39,562 nucleotides of DNA from NCBI GenBank assembly GCA_910587805.1, contig CAJUNM010000003.1, positions 47,184 to 86,745 of the forward strand, read 5' to 3'. This DNA comes from an uncultured Christensenellaceae bacterium (GTDB taxonomy: Bacteria > Bacillota > Clostridia > Christensenellales > Pumilibacteraceae). This document shows, piece after piece, positions 7,384 to 16,223 of the stretch (position 1 is its first letter; every line of letters begins with the position of its first letter). Made by a program: the position numbers and the translations under genes. Below the pieces are notes generated by a model. The model saw only the letters and a program-made list of their open reading frames with translations. It made no database searches and was not told where the DNA came from.

Positions 7384-8766
7384 TTACTTTTTGAACAGCT
7401 TCGAGAACAGTCCGCCGTTTGTCTTTTTGATAGGCGTCGGCTTCGTGTTTTTTGCGTTCTTTGCGTTTTTTGCGGTTGCATCGTCCGCCTTGTTCGGCGC
7501 AGCTTTAGGATCGGTCTTTTGCGCGCTTGCGGCGGCCGTCGGTTTTTGCGCGGCGACTGCGGCGGGTGTAGTTTTTGCCGCAGTCGGCGCTTTGACTGCG
7601 GGCGCGGCTTTTGCCGTCGCTTTAGGCGCGGCGGCTTTTGCCGCGGGTTTATTCGATGCGGTGACCGACGCGGACGAAGGCTTTGCTATGCTTACCGATA
7701 CGGTGCGCGAAACTATCGTTCTCGCAGGCGCGGGCTTTGCCGCGGGCTGCGGCGCGACTGCGGTCGCGGTTTTTCTCGGCGCGCGCGGATTGTACAATCC
7801 GTTGATCATGCTCTGTACGTCCTGATAGCGTTTTTTCTTATCTACGGCGAGACATTTCATGAGCGCGTTTTCCACGCCTTGTTCGATCGCTATGCCGAGT
7901 TCGGACGGGCGTTTGATAGCTTCCTTGCCCATCATCACGCGAATGGATTCGGGTGGGAGCATGCCCGTTATTGCGTAGTACAGCGTCACTCCGAGCGCGT
8001 ATACGTCAGTCCACGGACCTTGCTCGCCGTGCGTGTCGTACTGCTCGGGCGGGGCGAAGCCTTGCTTGAGCACGATGGACAGCGATCTGCCGTCGGGGTT
8101 GGAGTATTTGGCTGCGCCGAAGTCGATCAGCTTGACTTCGTTGAATTTGGTTATTATTATGTTGTCGGGCGATATGTCGCGATGCACAAGCCCTATTTTA
8201 TGGACTTGCGTGAGCGATTCCATAACGGGGCGCATGATCGTGAGCACTTCGTCCACGGATATTTTGCCGCCTTTGCGCTGCAGGTATTTTTTGAGCGAAA
8301 CGCCGTCGAGAAACTCCATGACGATATACGCCGTGCCGTTAGCGGAAAAGAAGTCGCGCACGTTGACTACGCCGGCGAGGTTCTTTATTTTTGCGAGAGC
8401 GCGCGCTTCTTCCACGAAACGCTTAAGTCCGCGGTTGCTCGCGGCTTGGTTCTGTTTGGAATTGATTATCACCTGATTGCTCGCCGCGACGCGGGTAACG
8501 TATCCCGACGGGAAGTATTCTTTAACGGCTACTTTGATGCCGTTTTGGAGATCCCATGCGAGATATGTAATGCCGAAACCGCCCTCGCCGAGAGCTTTGC
8601 CTATCAGATAACGGTTTTGCGTGCCGAGCACGGTGCGCTGCGGTAGGTGATGTGGGGGGGAAGGCGAGTCGTCCGCCTTGCGGTGGCAGTTCATGCACAC
8701 TCTGTTCCCGTCGAGATCGCCGAAGCAGTACAAACATATATTCTTATTTGTTCTGACTCTTGCCAT
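7384..8766 (-). CDS. zinc-ribbon Ser/Thr protein kinase
   Basis: A 460-residue eukaryotic-like kinase. Residues 11-27 carry a small Cys4 zinc ribbon (CLYC and CMNC). The kinase domain spans about 52-325: glycine loop GEGGFG (61-66), catalytic lysine in VAVKEY (82), HRD at 195-197 with the downstream Asn202, DFG at 216-218, and APPEQY in place of APE at 238-243. The last 130 residues are a low-complexity Ala/Lys/Pro/Thr tail ending LFSKLFKK. No membrane segment or PASTA repeat is seen, so it is probably cytosolic. It lies 16 bases downstream of a PP2C phosphatase on the same strand, giving a reversible phosphorylation pair. The substrate is unknown. The start is supported by a GAGG site about 11 bases upstream. 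Confidence 0.9.
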   Translation of the reverse strand: MARVRTNKNICLYCFGDLDGNRVCMNCHRKADDSPSPPHHLPQRTVLGTQNRYLIGKALGEGGFGITYLAWDLQNGIKVAVKEYFPSGYVTRVAASNQVIINSKQNQAASNRGLKRFVEEARALAKIKNLAGVVNVRDFFSANGTAYIVMEFLDGVSLKKYLQRKGGKISVDEVLTIMRPVMESLTQVHKIGLVHRDISPDNIIITKFNEVKLIDFGAAKYSNPDGRSLSIVLKQGFAPPEQYDTHGEQGPWTDVYALGVTLYYAITGMLPPESIRVMMGKEAIKRPSELGIAIEQGVENALMKCLAVDKKKRYQDVQSMINGLYNPRAPRKTATAVAPQPAAKPAPARTIVSRTVSVSIAKPSSASVTASNKPAAKAAAPKATAKAAPAVKAPTAAKTTPAAVAAQKPTAAASAQKTDPKAAPNKADDATAKNAKNAKNTKPTPIKKTNGGLFSKLFKK

Positions 8767-8782
8767 TGAAACCGACCTCGTG

Positions 8783-9532
8783 TTATCCTTTTACCATTGC
8801 GACTATAGCCGAATAATTGTCGTTATACTTGGTTATGCGCGAGAGCAAGCGTTGCTCCATTTTCATAAGCGCTTCTTCGGGGAGATCGGACGAGCCGAGA
8901 TCGGCTTCCATCTCTTCTTCGTATACGTATTCCCAAAAACCGTCGGTGCACAGTATAAACGCGTCGCCGGGACGGAGCGGGGAATTGTAAATGTCGCAAT
9001 CGGGCGGTATGTAATAATCCGAGCCGAGCACGCGCGTCAGCTTGTTTTGGTCCTTATGCGAGCGTATATCGCGCAGCGGTATCTGCCCGCGTTCCACGGC
9101 TATCTGCGACATGGAATGGTCTTTGGTCTGATAATACAGCTTGTTGTTTTTGAAAAAGTATACGCGCGTATCGCCGATGTGCGTTATAACGGTGGAGCGG
9201 AAGTCGCTCACCACGCATGCTACGGTAGTGCACGACGAGCGGATCTGCGGGTTCTTTTCTTTTTCGTCCACTACGAGATTGTGCGCCGATTGCACATAGC
9301 TTTGGCAAAACTCGGGACGCACGGCGCGTTCCGCGTCGAGCGCTTTGGTGGCGTTGTACGCCTCGGTTATTTTAGTCGCGCACAGCCTGCTCGCCACTTC
9401 GCTGCCGAAGTACGAGCCGAGCCCGTCGCACACTACGAGGCACGCCCCGTCATTTGCGACCGACATGTCGAGAAAGTCCTGATTGTATTCGCGTCCGCCT
9501 TGCTTGCACAGTGAACTTGTTAATAGCTTCAT
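8783..9532 (-). CDS. PP2C-family Ser/Thr protein phosphatase
   Basis: A 249-residue PPM/PP2C phosphatase, a metal-dependent enzyme that removes phosphate from Ser and Thr. The metal and phosphate motifs are in order: REYNQD near residue 15, VCDGLGSYFGSE near 34-45, HIGDTRVYFF near 118-127, CTDGFWEYV near 194-202, and NDNYSAIV near the C-terminus (the final aspartate and asparagine). The ATG at 9532 is preferred because GAGGA lies just upstream and it precedes the conserved fold directly. Upstream in-frame ATGs would place the promoter inside the gene. It is the first gene of a two-gene operon with the kinase, whose activity it probably opposes. Confidence 0.92.
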   Translation of the reverse strand: MKLLTSSLCKQGGREYNQDFLDMSVANDGACLVVCDGLGSYFGSEVASRLCATKITEAYNATKALDAERAVRPEFCQSYVQSAHNLVVDEKEKNPQIRSSCTTVACVVSDFRSTVITHIGDTRVYFFKNNKLYYQTKDHSMSQIAVERGQIPLRDIRSHKDQNKLTRVLGSDYYIPPDCDIYNSPLRPGDAFILCTDGFWEYVYEEEMEADLGSSDLPEEALMKMEQRLLSRITKYNDNYSAIVAMVKG

Positions 9533-9598
9533 TATATCGTCCTCGATGGTTCGATTTTTTGAGTTATACTGTCTTGTCGTATACAACGATACAATTAT

Positions 9599-9627
9599 AG
9601 TATATAATATCGTTTGTCGATTGTCAA
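9599..9627 (-). promoter_or_regulatory. promoter of the phosphatase-kinase operon
   Basis: On the minus strand: TTGACA (9627-9622), 17 bases, TATACT (9604-9599). The start near 9592 gives a leader of about 60 bases. It is divergent from the pur promoter; the two -35 boxes are about 40 bases apart. Confidence 0.75.
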
Positions 9628-9665
9628 CGGTTTTCCGTATTTTACATGCGCGTACGCAAAAACAA

Positions 9666-9694
9666 TTGACTAAAACCGCGCATAATGCTATAAT
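9666..9694 (+). promoter_or_regulatory. promoter of the purine operon
   Basis: TTGACT (9666-9671), 17 bases, perfect TATAAT (9689-9694). Transcription should begin near 9701. I see neither a PurR-type pur box nor a purine riboswitch core between here and purE, so the control mechanism is not evident. Confidence 0.8.
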
Positions 9695-9709
9695 GATAGA
9701 CATGTGTAT

Positions 9710-9728
9710 AGGCATATTCGTTATGCCT
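9710..9728 (+). promoter_or_regulatory. small hairpin in the purE leader
   Basis: AGGCATA pairs perfectly with TATGCCT around a TTCGT loop, ten bases after the predicted transcript start and just before the GGTGAGG ribosome site. There is no T run, so it is not a terminator. It may stabilise the 5' end. Confidence 0.45.
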
Positions 9729-9750
9729 CGGACACGGTGAGGTAATTGTT

Positions 9751-10245
9751 ATGAGACGTATAGCGATAGTAATGGGTTCCGATTCGGACGCCGACAAGAT
9801 CAAACCCGCAGTCGAGATATTCGACAAGTTCGGAGTCGGGTATTCCGTGCGCGTATTGTCCGCGCACCGCACTCCCGACGAGGCGGCGGAGTTTGCGAGA
9901 TCGGCGCAAAAAGACGGATTCGGCGCAATAATAGCGGTTGCCGGCAAAGCGGCGCATCTCGGCGGGGTGCTCGCCGCGGCTACGACGCTGCCCGTTGTGG
10001 CTCTGCCCGTATCTACGTCGTTCCTCGACGGATTAGACAGCGTTCTGTCAATACTTCCCATGCCGAGCGGCGTGCCCGTAGCGGTAATGGGCGTAAACAG
10101 CGGCGCGAACGCCGCGCTGTTTTGCGTGAGAATGCTCGCCGCCGACGACAAAGCGCTTACGGACAAGTACCTCGCTTACGTGGCGGACATGCGCAAAAAA
10201 ACTCTCGCCGCCGACGCCGCGATCCAAGCGGAATTTAACAAATAG
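9751..10245 (+). CDS. purE: PurE, 5-(carboxyamino)imidazole ribonucleotide mutase / AIR carboxylase
   Basis: PurE supplies 4-carboxy-AIR in de novo purine synthesis. This 164-residue protein has the standard length and motifs: GSDSD at 9-13, SAHRTP at 37-42 and AGKAAHLGG at 64-72, then LDSVLSILPMPSGVPVAVMG. The first gene of the operon, it has a GGTGAGG site. No purK is present in the window. If the genome lacks PurK, this enzyme would have to use CO2 directly (class II behaviour), as in some Bacillota and spirochaetes. The AGKAAHLGG loop differs from the AGGAAHLPG loop typical of class I enzymes, which is compatible with, but does not prove, that idea. Confidence 0.93.
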   Translation: MRRIAIVMGSDSDADKIKPAVEIFDKFGVGYSVRVLSAHRTPDEAAEFARSAQKDGFGAIIAVAGKAAHLGGVLAAATTLPVVALPVSTSFLDGLDSVLSILPMPSGVPVAVMGVNSGANAALFCVRMLAADDKALTDKYLAYVADMRKKTLAADAAIQAEFNK

Positions 10246-10279
10246 CAAATCCTAAATTCATCTCTCGGGAGAAAACAAT

Positions 10280-11002
10280 ATGAACGTTAAAGTCGAACAA
10301 AAGGAACAACTGTACGAGGGCAAGGCGAAAAAGGTGTACGCCACGAGCGATCCCGACCTTCTCATCGTAGACTACAAAGACGACGCGACCGCGTTTAACG
10401 GGCTTAAAAAGGGCACTATCGTAGGCAAGGGCGTTATAAATAACAGAATGAGCAATTACCTCATGCAAATGCTCGAAAAGCAGGGGATCGAGACTCATTA
10501 CGTGGAGGAACTTTCCGATCGCCGCACGCTCGTAAAGAACGTAAAGATCGTTCCGCTCGAGGTCATCATGCGCAATATAGTTGCGGGTTCGCTGTCCAAG
10601 CGCACGGGACTGCCGGAGGGCAGCGTGCCGAGCAAACCCGTATTGGAGATATACTATAAATCCGACGAACTCGGCGACCCTATGGTCAACGAGGATCACG
10701 CGCTCGCTTTCGGTTGGGCGACCGAAAAGGAACTCGAGACCATTTCCGCGACGGCGCGCAAGGTCAACGATATTCTCAAGGAATTTTTCGCGGGCGTCGG
10801 CGTCGATCTCGTCGACTTTAAGATAGAATTCGGCAGATACCGCGACAGAGTTATTCTCGCCGACGAAATAAGTCCCGATACGTGCAGGTTCTGGGACAGC
10901 AAAACGAAAGAAAAACTCGACAAGGACAGATTCCGTCGCGATATGGGCGGGGTAGAGGGCGCATACCACGAAATGATGCGTCGTATAGGCTTAAAGGAAT
11001 AA
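10280..11002 (+). CDS. purC: PurC, SAICAR synthetase
   Basis: Joins CAIR and aspartate using ATP to give SAICAR. The 240-residue length is typical of bacterial PurC. Recognisable elements are QLYEGKAKKVYAT near the N-terminus (glycine-rich ATP loop), DDATAFNG, KGVINNRMSNYLMQMLE, PLEVIMRNIVAGSLSKR (substrate loop), EIYYKSDELGDPMVN, DFKIEFGR and DEISPDTCRFWD. It starts 34 bases after purE behind GGGAGA. The C-terminus (RRDMGGVEGAYHEMMRRIG) is complete. It is followed by a 275-base non-coding gap before purM. Confidence 0.96.
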   Translation: MNVKVEQKEQLYEGKAKKVYATSDPDLLIVDYKDDATAFNGLKKGTIVGKGVINNRMSNYLMQMLEKQGIETHYVEELSDRRTLVKNVKIVPLEVIMRNIVAGSLSKRTGLPEGSVPSKPVLEIYYKSDELGDPMVNEDHALAFGWATEKELETISATARKVNDILKEFFAGVGVDLVDFKIEFGRYRDRVILADEISPDTCRFWDSKTKEKLDKDRFRRDMGGVEGAYHEMMRRIGLKE

Positions 11003-11019
11003 TATAGCTGTATTATATT

Positions 11020-11225
11020 TATGCGCGTCGTTCGGCGCGCATATTTAATGCGTAATGCGTAATTATAATTCGGAATCAAGAAATAAGAATGAAGAATTTC
11101 CGGCGGCTACGCTGCATTAAAGGCTTTCTTCTATTCGCGCTTTGTATTTGTTCGGAATTACAAAAGATATTTGCAATTGCTCGTTATGCTTTTTTGTCAT
11201 TACGAGCGCAGCGAAGAATCTCAAC
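11020..11225. repeat. purC-purM gap: hairpin, AT-rich repeat and family A repeat
   Basis: The 275 bases between purC and purM hold no gene. ATGCGCG (11021-11027) and CGCGCAT (11036-11042) form a hairpin with a weak T-rich tail. Bases 11046-11100 are an AT-rich tandem-like stretch (AATGCGTAATGCGTAATT, then GAAT-containing units), resembling the one after purL. Bases 11191-11225 are a family A copy (TTTTTGTCATTACGAGCGC followed by GAAGAATCTCAAC). purF, which commonly occupies this slot, is missing. Confidence 0.65.
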
Positions 11226-11277
11226 ATTATAAAGATAAGAGAACCCCGACAAACAAACAATTAAAAACGGAGAACTT

Positions 11278-12297
11278 ATGGACGACAAAAAAATCACTTA
11301 CGCCGATTCCGGCGTGGACGTAACGCGCGGCTATGCCGTGGTCGACAAGATAAAGGCGCATGCGGCGTCTACTTTCAATAAAAACGTGTTGCAGGGATTG
11401 GGCAGTTTCGGCGGATTCTATTCGCTCGACGGCGAGGACGGCAACTGTCTCGTAGCGGGCACGGACGGCGTTGGCACAAAGCTCAAGTACGCGTTTTTGT
11501 CGGGCAAGAACGCCACGGTCGGTATCGACTGCGTAGCTATGTGCGTCAACGACATAATTTGCCAAGGCGCAAAACCGCTGTTGTTTTTGGATTACATAGC
11601 GACGGGCAGGATCAATCCGTCGGCGATCGAGGACGTCGTATCGGGCGTTGCCGAAGGTTGCCGTCAGTCGGGTTGCGCGCTCGTCGGCGGCGAAACGGCG
11701 GAAATGCCGTCTATGTACGCTCCGGGCGAATACGATCTCGCCGGTTTTTCGGTGGGGATCGTGCGCCGCGACCGCATAATAAACGGCAGCCGCATAACCC
11801 CGGGCTGCGCGCTCGTCGGGCTTACGTCGAGCGGCTTGCATTCAAACGGCTTTTCGCTCGTGCGCAGACTGCTCGGCGAGGACGTGGACGCGCTCGAAGC
11901 GGATACGTCGCTCGGCAAGTCATTGCTCGACGTGATACTGACCCCTACTCATATATACGTAAAGAGCGCGCTCGCTCTTGCCGAAAAGTTCGATATTTTA
12001 GGACTTGCCAACATCACGGGCGGCGGATTTATCGAGAACATTCCGCGCATATTCCCGAGCGGCGTCGGTTGCAAAGTCGATATAAACGCGTATCCGAAGC
12101 AGGATATTTTCAATCTTCTCGCCGAAAGATCGCATCTTTCGGACGCGGAATTGTACAACACGTTTAATATGGGCATAGGTATGGTAGCTTGCGTCAAGCC
12201 CGAGATTGCCGATTCGTTCGTCAAAGCGGCAAACGCGCTCGGCGAGCATGCGTATATTATAGGCGAGACAATAGAAGGCGCCGGAGTTCGGCTGTAA
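11278..12297 (+). CDS. purM: PurM, AIR synthetase
   Basis: ATP-dependent ring closure of FGAM to AIR. Its 339 residues match the family length. The N-terminal half carries ITYADSGVDV, DGVGTKLKYAF (nucleotide site), VNDIICQGAKPLLFLDYIA and the glycine-rich GGETAEMPSMY. The C-terminal half has GLTSSGLHSNGFSLVRRLL, LTPTHIYVK, ITGGGFIENIPRI and FNMGIGMV. The fold is shared with PurL, which ends this operon. It starts with ATG behind CGGAGAAC. Confidence 0.96.
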   Translation: MDDKKITYADSGVDVTRGYAVVDKIKAHAASTFNKNVLQGLGSFGGFYSLDGEDGNCLVAGTDGVGTKLKYAFLSGKNATVGIDCVAMCVNDIICQGAKPLLFLDYIATGRINPSAIEDVVSGVAEGCRQSGCALVGGETAEMPSMYAPGEYDLAGFSVGIVRRDRIINGSRITPGCALVGLTSSGLHSNGFSLVRRLLGEDVDALEADTSLGKSLLDVILTPTHIYVKSALALAEKFDILGLANITGGGFIENIPRIFPSGVGCKVDINAYPKQDIFNLLAERSHLSDAELYNTFNMGIGMVACVKPEIADSFVKAANALGEHAYIIGETIEGAGVRL

Positions 12298-12483
12298 AGT
12301 TGCATTCATCGCGCAGTCACAGGCTGATTAGCAACAATCCACATACAGCTATAATGTGAGCGAAAGATAAAAAGTCATGCAACATTCGGTTGCCGTTCGG
12401 TTCGTCGTCTCGGTCATGTGCGTTTATGTACGCTCCATTCGGCGGCTCGCCGACTGTTGCCCGTCTGACGCGCGACTGCAACT
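12298..12483. repeat. foldback-type repeat in the purM-purN gap
   Basis: The gap is bounded by inverted AGTTGCA (12298-12304) and TGCAACT (12477-12483). Inside the right end, 12457-12479 matches the phage-cassette repeat at 2975-2997 in 22 of 23 bases. There is no coding potential. The TATAAT at 12351-12356 could be a chance internal -10 box. Confidence 0.55.
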
Positions 12484-12513
12484 TCACGAAAAAACAGCGG
12501 AGGAATAACTATT

Positions 12514-13104
12514 GTGAAGAAAATAGCCGTAATGTTTTCGGGCGGCGGCACCGATTTTCAGGCGGTGATCGACGGACAAAATCGCGGCGCGTTCGACGGA
12601 CGGATAGTCGTGTCGATCTCGAGCAACGACCAAGCGTACGGAATAGAGCGCGCAAAGGCGGCGGGTATTCCGTGTTACGTTTGTAAAAGATCGGACTACG
12701 GCGGCGATTGCGCCGCGCGCGATCGCGCCGTGCTCGACGTGCTTAAAAAGTACGATGTGGAATTGATAGTGCTTGCGGGGTATCTCGGAATACTTTCCGA
12801 TTTCGTGCTCGACGCGTATCCGCGTGCGGTTATCAATATTCATCCGTCGTTGTTGCCGAAGTTCGGCGGCGACGGTATGTACGGTATAAACGTACACCGC
12901 GCGGTGATCGCCGCGGGCGAGAAAAAAAGCGGCGCGACCGTGCATTACGTTGTGCACGACATCGATGCGGGCGAGATAATCATGCAACGCGCGCTCGACG
13001 TTCTCGAGGACGACACGCCCGAAACTCTGCAACAGCGCATACTGAACGAGATAGAGCACCCTCTGCTCGTCGAGGCGATAGACAAAGTGATACGCGGTTC
13101 GTAA
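12514..13104 (+). CDS. purN: PurN, glycinamide ribonucleotide formyltransferase
   Basis: Transfers formyl from 10-formyl-tetrahydrofolate to GAR. The 196-residue protein starts at GTG (12514), chosen because GCGGAGGAA lies at a suitable distance upstream and KKIAVMFSGGGTDFQAVID fits the family N-terminus. The catalytic residues are in view: Asn and His in INIHPSLLPKFGG, and the Asp in VHDIDAGEIIMQ. GGDGMYGINVHRAVIAAGEKKSGATVHYV lies between them. It is slightly divergent from the usual SGxGSN loop (SGGGTD). The C-terminus is complete. Confidence 0.94.
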   Translation: MKKIAVMFSGGGTDFQAVIDGQNRGAFDGRIVVSISSNDQAYGIERAKAAGIPCYVCKRSDYGGDCAARDRAVLDVLKKYDVELIVLAGYLGILSDFVLDAYPRAVINIHPSLLPKFGGDGMYGINVHRAVIAAGEKKSGATVHYVVHDIDAGEIIMQRALDVLEDDTPETLQQRILNEIEHPLLVEAIDKVIRGS

Positions 13105-13170
13105 TAAACCGAAACGCATATCGAACTGATACAACACAAGTAAAATATTTTCAACGGAGAATAAACAAAC

Positions 13171-14784
<1,614 letters not shown>

Positions 14785-14889
14785 TTTATAAACGCCCAGC
14801 GATACTTGTCCGCAGTATTATTTATGTTTTCGGCTATAAGCGCGCGGCGGTATCTCGCTCGAAACAACGGAGAACAAAAAGAGGATCGT

Positions 14890-16200
14890 ATGAAAATGAT
14901 CAAGCAGCAAATAGGGCATACGCCCCAGCATAAGCGCGGAACCGTCGGCGACGACGTGCTCGTAGTAGGCGGCGGCGGCAGAGAGCATGCCATTGTAAAA
15001 GCGCTCGAAAGATCGCCGCGCGTCGGCACGATCTACGCCGCGCCGGGCAATGCGGGCATGGGCGTAGTTCAAACGGGCATAGGCGCGACGGATATAGAAA
15101 AGATAGTCGAGTACGTCAAAGCCAACGGCAATATAAAGCTCACCGTAGTCGCGCCCGACGATCCGCTCGCAATGGGGTTGGTCGACAGACTGACGGAACT
15201 CGGGTTCAAGGCGTTCGGACCGAAAAAAGCCGCGGCAAAGCTCGAGTGGTCGAAGGCGTACGCAAAGGACTTCATGAAAAAGTACGGTATTCCCACGGCG
15301 GACTATGCGGCGTTCACCGACGCGCAGTGCGCTAAGGACTACGTAAACTCGCTCGATTATAACGTGGTAGTCAAAGCGGACGGGCTTGCGCTCGGCAAAG
15401 GCGTTATCATATGCAACGACAAAGCCGAGGCGTGCGCCGCAATCGACGAGATCATGACGGATAAAAAGTTCGGCGAAGCGGGAAATTCGCTCGTAGTCGA
15501 GCGGTTTATAACGGGTTATGAAGTGTCGCTGTTGGCGTTCGTCGACGGCGAACATTACAGTCTCATGCCGACCGCATGCGACCACAAGCGCGCGCTCGAC
15601 GGCGACGAAGGGTTGAATACGGGCGGGATGGGCGCGTACAGCCCGTGTCCCGCGTTTACGCGCGAACTGCTTGCCCGCACCGAAGAGACCGTAGTAAAAC
15701 CGACCGTGCGCGGTATGAAAGCCGAGGGCGCGCCGTTTACGGGCGTGCTGTATTTCGGGCTTATGGTCGACGGCGACGATGTGCGCGTGCTCGAATACAA
15801 CGCGCGTTTCGGCGACCCCGAAACGCAAAGCGTATTGCCGCTTTTGCAAAGCGATCTTTACGAGATTTTTCTCGCCACAGTCGACGGTACGCTCGATAAA
15901 CTCGACGTAAAGTGGAGCGACAAAAAATCGATAAACGTGGTGCTCGCAAGCGGCGGGTATCCGCTTGCATACGAAAAGGGCAAGCTCATAAGCGGGCTTG
16001 ATCGAGTGGACGGTGCGGACGTGTACTTTGCCGGCGTCATGGAAAGCGACGGAATGCTCGTCACGAACGGTGGAAGAGTGCTGTGCGTTCAGGCGATGGC
16101 GGACGACTTCGCCGCGGCAAAAAAGACCGTTTACGACAATATAGAAAAGATAAAGTTCGACGGCTGTTTTTACAGACGCGATATAGGGAAAAAGCTTTAA
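14890..16200 (+). CDS. purD: PurD, phosphoribosylamine-glycine ligase, with N-terminal extension
   Basis: ATP-grasp ligase joining phosphoribosylamine and glycine. It is 436 residues from the ATG at 14890, chosen because GAGG lies six bases upstream. This start gives an extension of about 20 residues (polar and basic) before the normal beginning VLVVGGGGREHAIVKAL. A GTG at 14959 would give the usual N-terminus but has no ribosome site. Motifs include GPKKAAAKLEWSKAYAKDFM, VVKADGLALGKGV (ATP-grasp), GYEVSLLAFVDG, NTGGMGAYSPCP, and LEYNARFGDPETQ (metal site). The gene lies between purH and purL, 24 bases before the latter. Confidence 0.94.
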   Translation: MKMIKQQIGHTPQHKRGTVGDDVLVVGGGGREHAIVKALERSPRVGTIYAAPGNAGMGVVQTGIGATDIEKIVEYVKANGNIKLTVVAPDDPLAMGLVDRLTELGFKAFGPKKAAAKLEWSKAYAKDFMKKYGIPTADYAAFTDAQCAKDYVNSLDYNVVVKADGLALGKGVIICNDKAEACAAIDEIMTDKKFGEAGNSLVVERFITGYEVSLLAFVDGEHYSLMPTACDHKRALDGDEGLNTGGMGAYSPCPAFTRELLARTEETVVKPTVRGMKAEGAPFTGVLYFGLMVDGDDVRVLEYNARFGDPETQSVLPLLQSDLYEIFLATVDGTLDKLDVKWSDKKSINVVLASGGYPLAYEKGKLISGLDRVDGADVYFAGVMESDGMLVTNGGRVLCVQAMADDFAAAKKTVYDNIEKIKFDGCFYRRDIGKKL

Positions 16201-16223
16201 TAAAGTAACATAGCGAGGAGCTT

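Noticed and set aside
7375..8646. 423-codon plus-strand frame opposite the kinase
   Set aside because: Arg/Tyr/Cys-rich antisense translation; the minus strand has a complete kinase domain.
9695..9750. Purine riboswitch or PurR box upstream of purE
   Set aside because: The leader is about 50 bases and lacks the conserved riboswitch core; no CGAA-N-TTCG type pur box is seen.
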